A stretch of 58,884 nt of DNA from Gemmatimonadota bacterium (GTDB taxonomy: Bacteria > Gemmatimonadota > Gemmatimonadetes > Gemmatimonadales > Gemmatimonadaceae). The position numbers and the translations under genes are program-made. Of the stretch, positions 52,461 through 58,884 are shown one piece after another. Location: positions 1 to 58,884 of the forward strand of contig JACQBG010000021.1 in the NCBI GenBank assembly GCA_016194585.1, read 5' to 3'. The notes beneath the pieces are model-generated. The model was not told the DNA's origin, did no database searches, and saw only the letters and a program-made list of their open reading frames with translations. Positions within the stretch are counted from its first letter, which is position 1. Each line of letters begins with the position of its first letter.

Positions 52461-53297
52461 TCAGCGCGTGGCGGGCTCCGCCTCGGCGCGGCGCATCGCC
52501 ATCCAGGCGGCGCCGCCCATCATGAACACGACCGCGATCATCTGCGCGAGCGTCAGCCCGCCGAAGAACCGGTCGTCCTTGGAGCGGAAGAACTCGGCGA
52601 TGAAGCGCTCGCCGCCGGCGAGGATGCAGTAGAGCCCGAACAGCCACCCCTCGCGATGCTTGTGCGCGCGGTTGCGCCACAGGATGAAGAACATCACGAG
52701 GCCGAGCGACACTTCGAGCAGCTGCGTCGGGAAGACGGCGACGACGTCGGTCATCGGCCGGCCGGCGAGCGTCGAGTCGCGGAAGTTGCCGATGAGGTTG
52801 GCGACGGTGCTGGCCGGCGTGCCCTCCGGGAACTTCACGCCGAGCGCGCCATCCCACGGGCGGCCGTAGTCGTCGCCCACCGCCCAGCAGCCGGTGCGCC
52901 CCACGGCGTACGCGGCGGCGATGCCGATGCCGGCGACGTCGGAGATGCGCGCGAAGCCGAGCTTCTTGTACTGGATCACGCCGTACGTCGCGAGGATGCC
53001 GCCGACGAGCCCGCCCCAGAACACGAAGCCGCCGCGCGAGAAGAGCGTCTCGTGGAAGAGGATCGCGTAATAGATCTTGGCGCCGAGCAGCCCGCCGACC
53101 ACGGCGCCGACGGTGACGTCGGCCATCCCCTCGGCCGCCGCGTCGTGTCCGCGCCGCGCGAGTTCGGTGGTGCACACCATCTGCGCGATGAGGAAGGAAA
53201 GGAGCATCGCGAGTCCGAAGCCCGTGATCGCCGGCAGAGGACCCACCTGCACGACGAACGGGTGCACCGTCACGGAGAGGAGCGCGTGGATTGGCAT
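52461..53297 (-). CDS. lgt: Prolipoprotein diacylglyceryl transferase
   Basis: 278 residues with seven membrane helices. Lgt landmarks: FGLAMLLSFLIAQM, GAKIYYAILFHETLFSRGGF with VFWGGLVGGILATY, the signature GRTGCWAVGDDYGRPWDGALGV (Arg and Asp/Gly residues that bind phosphatidylglycerol), and PTQLLEVSLGLVMF. It attaches diacylglycerol to the lipobox Cys of prolipoproteins, such as the small lipoprotein and RND adaptor here. I chose ATG 53297, which starts at the first helix; it lies 10 bases after the tsaD stop. Last gene of the rsmB operon. Confidence 0.94.
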   Translation of the reverse strand: MPIHALLSVTVHPFVVQVGPLPAITGFGLAMLLSFLIAQMVCTTELARRGHDAAAEGMADVTVGAVVGGLLGAKIYYAILFHETLFSRGGFVFWGGLVGGILATYGVIQYKKLGFARISDVAGIGIAAAYAVGRTGCWAVGDDYGRPWDGALGVKFPEGTPASTVANLIGNFRDSTLAGRPMTDVVAVFPTQLLEVSLGLVMFFILWRNRAHKHREGWLFGLYCILAGGERFIAEFFRSKDDRFFGGLTLAQMIAVVFMMGGAAWMAMRRAEAEPATR

Positions 53298-53307
53298 AGG
53301 GGGAATC

Positions 53308-54378
53308 TTAGGGGCGTGCCGCGCCCGGCGCGACGAGGCCGGGGATGGGGAGTGCGGCGTACGCGTTGAGGTCATACCCCGACCGCTCGCCGCGTTCCAG
53401 CCGGAACAGCCCGGCCCGGGCGATCATCGCGGCGTTGTCGGTGGCGAGCCGCGGGGAGGGCGCGTGCACGGCGGCGGCGCCCAGCGACTCCGCGGCCCGG
53501 CGCGCGATCTCGGCGGCGAGGGCACGATTGCACGCCACTCCGCCCCCGAGCACGATGCGGGTGCGGCCGAAGGCCTCGGCGGCGCGCACCGTCTTCGCCG
53601 CGAGCGTCTCGATGAGGGCGTCCTGGAATCCGCGCGCGATGTGCGGGGCGTCCGCGTCGCGCGCGCCACGCGCCTCGGCGTCACGCACGGCGTGGAGCAC
53701 GGCGGTCTTGAGGCCGCTGAACGAGACGTCGTAATAGTCGTCGTCGCCGGGGCGCTGGCCGCCGTTGAGCATGGGGCGCGCGAAGCGCACGCGTCCCGGC
53801 GTGCCCTCGCGCGCGAGCGTCTCGATGTGGCGCCCGCCGGGGTAGGGGAGGCCGAGCAGCTTCGCGACCTTGTCGAACGCCTCGCCGGCGGCGTCGTCGC
53901 GCGTCGCGCCGAGGAGCCGGTACTCCCCCCACGCGGGGACGTCGAGCAGCATCGTGTGGCCGCCGCTCACGAGGAGCGCCGTGAACGGCGGCACCGCCGC
54001 GCGGTCGTCGAGCGCCGTCGCGAAGAGGTGCCCCTCGAGATGGTGCACGCCGAGCACGGGGAGCCCACGCGCGGCGGCGAGCGACTTGGCGAAGCTCACC
54101 CCCACGAGCAGCGCGCCGACGAGCCCCGGCGCGTGCGTCACGGCGACGGCGTCGATGTCCGCCCAGCCGCGCCCCGCCTGCTCGAGCGCGTGGCGCACCA
54201 CGGGCGCGATGGCGGTGAGATGCGCGCGCGACGCGATCTCCGGCACGACGCCGCCGAAGATCGCATGCACGTCCTGCGAGAGGATGGTGAGCGACTCGAG
54301 CGCGGCGTCGTCGCCGGTGCCGCTCACGATCGCGGCCGACGTCTCGTCGCAGGAACTCTCGATGCCGAGGACGCGCAT
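53308..54378 (-). CDS. tsaD: tRNA N6-threonylcarbamoyladenosine transferase component TsaD
   Basis: 356 residues. Iron-binding pair in GVHHLEGHLFA, nucleotide-binding DETSAAIV near the N-terminus, SGGHTMLLDV, and DVSFSGLKTAVLHAV, all hallmarks of TsaD/Kae1. Transfers threonylcarbamoyl to A37 of ANN-decoding tRNAs together with TsaB and TsaE, whose genes are not in this window. It follows the thioredoxin-like gene by 22 bases and precedes lgt by 10. Confidence 0.96.
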   Translation of the reverse strand: MRVLGIESSCDETSAAIVSGTGDDAALESLTILSQDVHAIFGGVVPEIASRAHLTAIAPVVRHALEQAGRGWADIDAVAVTHAPGLVGALLVGVSFAKSLAAARGLPVLGVHHLEGHLFATALDDRAAVPPFTALLVSGGHTMLLDVPAWGEYRLLGATRDDAAGEAFDKVAKLLGLPYPGGRHIETLAREGTPGRVRFARPMLNGGQRPGDDDYYDVSFSGLKTAVLHAVRDAEARGARDADAPHIARGFQDALIETLAAKTVRAAEAFGRTRIVLGGGVACNRALAAEIARRAAESLGAAAVHAPSPRLATDNAAMIARAGLFRLERGERSGYDLNAYAALPIPGLVAPGAARP

Positions 54379-54400
54379 GCGCGGCGGGGGGCGGCGCGCC

Positions 54401-54958
54401 TTACGGCGCCGGCTCGGCGAGCAGCTGCCGGATGAGCGCCTGCTGCGGCTCGGCGGCCCAGTCGCTGGCGGCGAGCACGCGCTTGCGGATGACGCCGTCG
54501 CGGCCGATCACGAACGTCTCGGGGATCCCCGTCGTCTGGTACGCGGTCTCGATGTCGCCGGTCTGGTCGTAGAGGATCTCGAACGTGAGCCCGAACTGCT
54601 TCGAGAAGTCGCGGATCTGCTGTTCCATCCCCGCGTTGTCGACGCTCACGGCGACGATCTTCAGCCCCTTCGGGCCGAGCGATTCCTGCAGTTTCTGCAT
54701 GCTCGGCATCTCGGCGCGGCACGGATTGCACCAGGTGGCCCACATGTTGAGGAGGACGACCTGCCCCTTGTAGTCGGCGAGCGTCTTCGTGCGCACCGGC
54801 TCGCCGGCGGCGACCGTCACCGCCTTGAACTCCGGCGCCTTCGTGCCGGCGTCGATGGCCTGCATCGAGTCGCCGAACGCGTACGTCGCGACGGTGATGA
54901 CGACGGCGACGAGCGCAACGATGCCGCCGACGATGAGCCACTGCTTGCGGTCGTTCAT
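54401..54958 (-). CDS. TlpA/ResA-like membrane-anchored thioredoxin
   Basis: 185 residues: an N-terminal membrane helix (WLIVGGIVALVAVVITVATY) leaves the thioredoxin domain in the periplasm, with active site NMWATWCNPCRAEMP (C-x2-C) and the cis-Pro region TTGIPETFVIGRDGVI. It is a reductant in the style of ResA/TlpA/CcmG, often used for cytochrome c maturation, which could serve the c-type cytochromes elsewhere in this window. ATG 54958 overlaps the rpe stop (ATGA). A start five codons upstream exists but lies inside rpe. Confidence 0.92.
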   Translation of the reverse strand: MNDRKQWLIVGGIVALVAVVITVATYAFGDSMQAIDAGTKAPEFKAVTVAAGEPVRTKTLADYKGQVVLLNMWATWCNPCRAEMPSMQKLQESLGPKGLKIVAVSVDNAGMEQQIRDFSKQFGLTFEILYDQTGDIETAYQTTGIPETFVIGRDGVIRKRVLAASDWAAEPQQALIRQLLAEPAP

Positions 54959-55632
54959 ACGGCCTCCGCGCACAGCGCGCGCAGCGCGGCGATCTCCGCG
55001 GCCGGATCCTTGGCCTGGAACACGGCGACGCCGGCGACGAACGTGTCGGCGCCGGCGCGCCAGCAGGCGTTGATCGTGTCGCGCGAGATGCCGCCGTCGA
55101 CCTCGAGGGCGGCGCGGCTGCGCGTCGCGTCGAGGATGGCGCGGGCGCGGCGGATCTTGTCGACGCTCGCCGGGATGAACTTCTGGCCGCCGAAGCCCGG
55201 GTTCACGCTCATGATGAGCAGGAGGTCGAGGTCGGCCGCGACCTCGGCCACCGACTCGACGGGCGTGCCCGGGTTCATCACGGCGCCGGCGCTGCAGCCG
55301 AGTTCCTTGATGCGGCCGATCTGCCGGTTCAGGTGCGGCGCCGTCTCGACGTGGATGGTGAGCACGTTCGCCCCCGCCTTCACGAAGCTGTCGAAGTACT
55401 TCTCCGGCTCGACGGTCATGAGGTGCACGTCGATCGGCAGCCTGGTGAGGGCGCGGCAGGTCTCGATCAGTTTGGCGCCGAACGTGAGATTGGGCACGAA
55501 CACGCCGTCCATCACGTCGAAGTGGAGCCAGTCGGCGCCTCCCGCCTCGATGGCGGCGAGTTCTTCGCGCAGCCGGCCGAGGTCGGCGGCGAGGAGCGAC
55601 GGGGCGATGCGGACGGTGCGGGCGGGACTCAT
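54955..55632 (-). CDS. rpe: Ribulose-phosphate 3-epimerase
   Basis: 225 residues, TIM barrel. Family signatures IAPSLLAADLGRLREELAAI, LHFDVMDGVFVPNLTFG (metal-binding His and Asp), DVHLMTVEPEKYFDSFVKAG, MSVNPGFGGQKFIP, and LEVDGGISRDTI with the catalytic Asp. Interconverts ribulose-5-P and xylulose-5-P in the pentose phosphate pathway. Overlaps rsmB and the thioredoxin gene by ATGA on each side. Confidence 0.97.
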   Translation of the reverse strand: MSPARTVRIAPSLLAADLGRLREELAAIEAGGADWLHFDVMDGVFVPNLTFGAKLIETCRALTRLPIDVHLMTVEPEKYFDSFVKAGANVLTIHVETAPHLNRQIGRIKELGCSAGAVMNPGTPVESVAEVAADLDLLLIMSVNPGFGGQKFIPASVDKIRRARAILDATRSRAALEVDGGISRDTINACWRAGADTFVAGVAVFQAKDPAAEIAALRALCAEAV

Positions 55633-56966
55633 CGGTCGGATTTCCGGCGAAGGCGTGCGGCGAAGGCGCCGTCGGTGCCGTGGAGGTGTGGGAGTACGCG
55701 AAGCCGGCCGGCGTCGAGCACCGAGTCGGGCACGGCGCCGGCGGGAGGCGGCTCGAGGGTGAAGTCGGGGTGTTCGGCGAGGAAGGTCTCGACCTGCTCG
55801 TCGTTCTCCTCGGGTTCGAGCGAACAGGTGCTGTACACGAGCAGGCCGCCCGGCTTCACGACGCGGGCCGCCGAGCGGAAGATGGCGCGCTGTGCGGCCG
55901 GCAGCATGGCGAGGTCGCTCACCTGCAGACGCCACCGCGAGTCGGGATGGCGGCGGAAGGTGCCGGTACCGGTGCACGGCGCGTCGACGAGCACCGCGTC
56001 GACCGGGGCGAGCGCGGGGGTCCGCGCGTCGCTCACCAGCGCGTGCACGTTGGCGAGCTCGAGACGCGCGATCGTGCCGCGCAACCGCGCGAGGCGGGCG
56101 AACGATGCGTCGGCGGCGGCGACGACGCGCGCCGTGCGCGAGAGTTCCACCGACTTCCCGCCGGGCGCGGCGCAGAGGTCGGCGACGACCGACCCGGGGG
56201 CGAACGCCGCGTAGCGCGTGACGAGCGTCGCCGCCGGATCCTGCACGAAGAGGAGCCCCTGCGTGAACGCTCCGAGCTCGACGAGCGAGGCGCCGCTGAT
56301 CGTCAGGCTGTCGCCGACGAGCGGCGCGTCGCCGACCGTCACGCCGGCGGCCTCGAGCATCGCTTCGAGCTGTTCGCGCACCACCTGCCAGGGGCGCACG
56401 ACGAGCGGCGCCTCGTGGTTGTTCGCCTCGAGCAACGCGGCCGTCGCCTCGGCGCCCCACCGGGCCACCCAGCGCGCGACGAGCCAGCGCGGGTGCGAGT
56501 GCGTGGCGGCGAGCGCGTCGAGCGGGTCGGCGGGGAGCGCCGGCGGCGCCTCGTCGCGCTCGCGGTCGAGGCGCCGCAGCACCGCGTTCACGAGCTTGCT
56601 CGCGCCGAGTCCGTGACGCACCTTCGCCAGTTCGACGGTCTGCGCGATGGCCGCGTAGGCCGGCACGCTCGCCATCCACAGGAGTTGGTAGGCGCCGAGG
56701 CGCAGCAGGTCGATGAGGTCCGGGTCGAGCCGCGCGATGCCGCCGCGCACGCGCGCGCCGAGCAGGAGGTCGATCCAGCCGCGCCGGCGCAGCATGCCAT
56801 AGACCAGCTCGTGGGTCCACCGGCGGTCGCGGGGGTCGAGGGTCGTGACCCGGCGATCGAACGCGACGTCGAGCAACGCCTGGCGGCGGACGTCGGCGAG
56901 GATGTCCGCCGCGGCGACTCGTGCGTCGGTGACCGGGGTGCGAACGGACGGCGAAGACACTGGCAT
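55629..56966 (-). CDS. rsmB: 16S rRNA (cytosine-967-C5)-methyltransferase RsmB
   Basis: 445 residues. NusB-like RNA-binding domain at the N-terminus (ADVRRQALLDVAFDRRVTTL ... HELVYGMLRRRGWIDLLL), then a SAM methyltransferase with motif I VVADLCAAPGGKSVELS, motif IV VDAVLVDAPCTGTGTFRRHP (the Cys before Thr-Gly is the general catalytic/release site) and motif VI GGLLVYSTCSLEPEENDEQV with the nucleophilic Cys. It begins the operon rsmB-rpe-resA-tsaD-lgt. TTATAC sits just before ATG 56966 and no Shine-Dalgarno is visible. Confidence 0.95.
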   Translation of the reverse strand: MPVSSPSVRTPVTDARVAAADILADVRRQALLDVAFDRRVTTLDPRDRRWTHELVYGMLRRRGWIDLLLGARVRGGIARLDPDLIDLLRLGAYQLLWMASVPAYAAIAQTVELAKVRHGLGASKLVNAVLRRLDRERDEAPPALPADPLDALAATHSHPRWLVARWVARWGAEATAALLEANNHEAPLVVRPWQVVREQLEAMLEAAGVTVGDAPLVGDSLTISGASLVELGAFTQGLLFVQDPAATLVTRYAAFAPGSVVADLCAAPGGKSVELSRTARVVAAADASFARLARLRGTIARLELANVHALVSDARTPALAPVDAVLVDAPCTGTGTFRRHPDSRWRLQVSDLAMLPAAQRAIFRSAARVVKPGGLLVYSTCSLEPEENDEQVETFLAEHPDFTLEPPPAGAVPDSVLDAGRLRVLPHLHGTDGAFAARLRRKSDR

Positions 56967-57099
56967 GTATAAGGTTGCACGAAAGATAGCGGGCGGTGCC
57001 CTCCCGGGGCGACCCTGAAGGGGGGCATCCCCGCCACCCCGGGGCCTCCGGGTGTGACCCCCGCCACCGCTCGCACGTCCTTCACAACAGAATACTCGG

Positions 57100-57120
57100 C
57101 TCCGGGCCTGAAGCCCGGAG
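57100..57120 (+). promoter_or_regulatory. Hairpin upstream of the Ig-repeat lipoprotein
   Basis: CTCCGGGC-CTGAA-GCCCGGAG is a perfect 8-bp stem with a 5-base loop, 57 bases before ATG 57177. It may be part of the leader RNA or a protein-binding site. The rest of the 56967-57176 gap is GC-rich with no recognised element. Confidence 0.35.
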
Positions 57121-57176
57121 TCGGGTCGTACTGCGATTTGATGCTGTTCACGGTCATCGCCGATGAGGAATACCTG

Positions 57177-58884
57177 ATGCAGCTGAACCGTCACGCCTCG
57201 AAGGGATTGTGGATCGCAGCGATCGCCGGCGCAGTCGCCGTCGTCGGCTGCATCGACCACTCGGTCACGGGGCCGAACCACCAGAACGCCGCCGGCCTCG
57301 CGGTGCGCCTGCTGTTGCAGGACGGCAACGGCCAGAGCGGTGCGGTGGGCGCTGCGCTCCCGACGCCGATCGCCATCAAGGTGCTCGACGCCAACGGACT
57401 CGGCGTGCCGGGCGCCACGGTCACGTTCAGCGTGCGCAAGGGGAACGGCACGCTGGGCTCGCCGACGGCGGTGTCCGACACGGCCGGCGTGGCGAGGACC
57501 ACATGGAAGATGGGCAACACTCCAGGCGCCGGTTCGGTCACGGCGATCCTGAGTACGGCGCTCGTGCTCGACAGCGTCGTGGTCACGGCCACGGCGATCA
57601 CGGGACCGGCGGCGATCGTCAACGTGACGGCGGGCGACTCGCAGAACGCCGGTACCGGCTCGCTGTTGCCGACCGCCATCGCGGTGCAGGTCACCGACAT
57701 CCTGGGCAATCCGGTCGCCGGGGTCACCGTCAACTGGTCGCTGGCGGCTGCCAATCTCGGCGGCACCGTCTCGCCCGCGAGCTCGACCAGCGACGCCAAC
57801 GGTAACGCGACCACGCAGTGGACGCTCGGCGCCTTCAGTGGCGTGCAGGTGCTCAACGTGCTGGTCGCCGGCGCGCCGACGCTCGCCGTCCATGCGAACG
57901 CGGCGAGTCCGAACGCGAATGCGACTTTCAAGATCGTCAGCGGCAACGGCCAGGTCGGACAGTCGGCCGGGCAGCTCCAGCAGCCGCTCGTCGTCTCCGT
58001 CGCCGATGCCAAGGGCGTGCCGATCTCCGGCGTGCAGGTCAACTGGGCGCAGGGCTCGGGGAACCTCGACGGGCACATCGCGCCGAACCCGGCCGTCACA
58101 GACGCCAACGGGCAGGCGAGCGTGCTGTGGACGCTCGGCGCCAACAACCGCGACTCGGTCGCCGTCGACAGTGTCACGGCCACGCTCTCGGGGAACCTCC
58201 CGGGAACGGGGACCCTCGTGTTCACGGCCTCGGCACGGCCCGCGCCGCGCGTGCGGTTCATCCGCGGCACGACGGCCGGACAGCCGGCTGGCTCGCAGGT
58301 CGACACCACCGGCGCCACGCTCGGTGACACGCTCATCATGCAGGTCTACGACCCGGCCACGGGTAACGGCGTGGCAGGTATCTCCGTCACCTGGACGCCG
58401 CAGGCGGGCGACGCGGTCGACGGAACGTCCGTGAACTCCGTCGTCACGACCGACAACTTCGGGTACGCCAAGAACATCTGGGTGCTCCGCTCGAACGCCG
58501 GCGTTCCGATCCCGCCGAACACGGTGGCGAAGCGCATGATCGCGTCCGCCGCGAACATCGGGCAGGTCGAGTACCGGGCACGCGTCTATCCGGGGCGCTG
58601 GTCGAACGTCTCGGTGGTCACGGCACCGGTCAATCTGCACGCGGACTCCTCGAACACCGTTGTCTTCAAGGTGACGGACTCGAACGGGTACGCGATCTCC
58701 GGCGCGACGATCGGAGTCGCCGTCACCGCGGGTACGGCGTCAGGCGGCGGGTTCACCGCGGCGGACGGCACCTTCTCCGTGGCGTGGAAGTTCGGCGCAG
58801 CAGCCGGGCCGCAGTCCATCTCGATCACGGTCACAACGTTCGCGACCGGTCCGTACACCGAGACCAGGGGACCGTCGACATACA
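57177..58884 (+). CDS. Large Ig-repeat (Big_1/invasin-like) lipoprotein, 5' part
   Basis: 569 residues visible; the reading frame is open at the window edge. A basic start (LNRHASKG), hydrophobic helix and lipobox AVVGC (Cys20 region) make it a lipoprotein; GAGGAA precedes ATG 57177 by about 8 bases. The mature part is a run of bacterial Ig-like repeats of about 100-110 residues, each with the typical phrases VKVLDANGLGVPGATVTFSV, SDTAGVARTTWKMG and VQVTDILGNPVAGVTVNWSL, then SDANGNATTQWTLG, and VSVADAKGVPISGVQVNWAQ with DANGQASVLWTLG. At least five repeats are seen. Likely a surface-exposed adhesive or structural protein; no binding partner can be inferred. Confidence 0.85.
   Translation, partial: MQLNRHASKGLWIAAIAGAVAVVGCIDHSVTGPNHQNAAGLAVRLLLQDGNGQSGAVGAALPTPIAIKVLDANGLGVPGATVTFSVRKGNGTLGSPTAVSDTAGVARTTWKMGNTPGAGSVTAILSTALVLDSVVVTATAITGPAAIVNVTAGDSQNAGTGSLLPTAIAVQVTDILGNPVAGVTVNWSLAAANLGGTVSPASSTSDANGNATTQWTLGAFSGVQVLNVLVAGAPTLAVHANAASPNANATFKIVSGNGQVGQSAGQLQQPLVVSVADAKGVPISGVQVNWAQGSGNLDGHIAPNPAVTDANGQASVLWTLGANNRDSVAVDSVTATLSGNLPGTGTLVFTASARPAPRVRFIRGTTAGQPAGSQVDTTGATLGDTLIMQVYDPATGNGVAGISVTWTPQAGDAVDGTSVNSVVTTDNFGYAKNIWVLRSNAGVPIPPNTVAKRMIASAANIGQVEYRARVYPGRWSNVSVVTAPVNLHADSSNTVVFKVTDSNGYAISGATIGVAVTAGTASGGGFTAADGTFSVAWKFGAAAGPQSISITVTTFATGPYTETRGPSTY

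Noticed and set aside
56967-57176. A second transcription unit or small protein upstream of the Ig-repeat lipoprotein
   Set aside because: An in-frame ATG at 57141 could extend the lipoprotein, but the GAGGAA ribosome site fits ATG 57177 and the extension would disrupt the signal peptide start.
1-58884. tRNA or rRNA genes
   Set aside because: No cloverleaf with a T-loop GTTCGA-like segment and acceptor stem, and no rRNA sequence, was recognised in the intergenic gaps.

Overview
The window is a GC-rich (about 70% by eye), almost fully coding bacterial chromosome segment of about 59 kb carrying roughly 45 genes. Reading style (GC-rich third positions, many GTG starts, ATGA/GTGA stop-start overlaps, few Shine-Dalgarno sites), a compact RpoD-type sigma factor, TamA/TamB and many OM proteins point to a diderm soil-type bacterium. 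The protein set looks like Gemmatimonadota to me, but that is inference from general resemblance, not a database match. No rRNA, tRNA, CRISPR array, prophage or insertion sequence was seen.

Layout. 1-7.8 kb: partial mutY, a NiCoT-type metal transporter, then a tetR repressor divergent from a tolC-hlyD-RND efflux operon, with a striking operator between them. 7.8-13.6 kb: DUF900 hydrolase, a VWA protein, an MFS exporter, a MoxR-like AAA+ ATPase and a GxxExxY protein. 13.6-19.7 kb: an electron-transfer cluster on the minus strand: molybdopterin oxidoreductase, a structured-looking leader, then an operon of two paralogous 466-residue monoheme cytochrome-porins (Cyc2-like), a small periplasmic cytochrome c between them and a DoxX protein. 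20-25.6 kb: small Ala/Pro lipoprotein, bidirectional terminator, and the overlapping glcD-glcE-glcF-HAD-ygfZ glycolate oxidation operon, in which the HAD protein has lost its nucleophile. 25.7-31.3 kb: a palindromic repeat, RpoD-like sigma, aroB, cobalamin adenosyltransferase, Ser/Thr kinase, DinB, and divergent ferredoxin-NADP reductase. 31.3-39.0 kb: tamA (Omp85), tamB and a lipid-kinase gene probably starting at CTG. 39.1-44.5 kb: a GAF/PAS histidine kinase, an NtrC-like regulator without GAFTGA, a 59-residue zinc ribbon protein and an S58 peptidase. 45-50.3 kb: EamA transporter, HAD phosphatase, CYTH protein, M14 carboxypeptidase fused to an N-terminal helical segment, and acpS. 50.3-58.9 kb: a Fur-box-associated cytochrome c/FTR1 iron permease with a frameshift, then the minus-strand operon rsmB-rpe-resA-like-tsaD-lgt, and a partial Ig-repeat lipoprotein at the right edge.

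Most interesting parts: the cyc2-cyt-cyc2-doxX operon (possible extracellular electron uptake such as Fe(II) oxidation), a dispersed GATC-rich dyad repeat found twice, once forming the end of the GxxExxY gene, and several coding oddities (frameshifted FTR1, dead HAD, CTG start, GAFTGA-less NtrC, M14 fusion).
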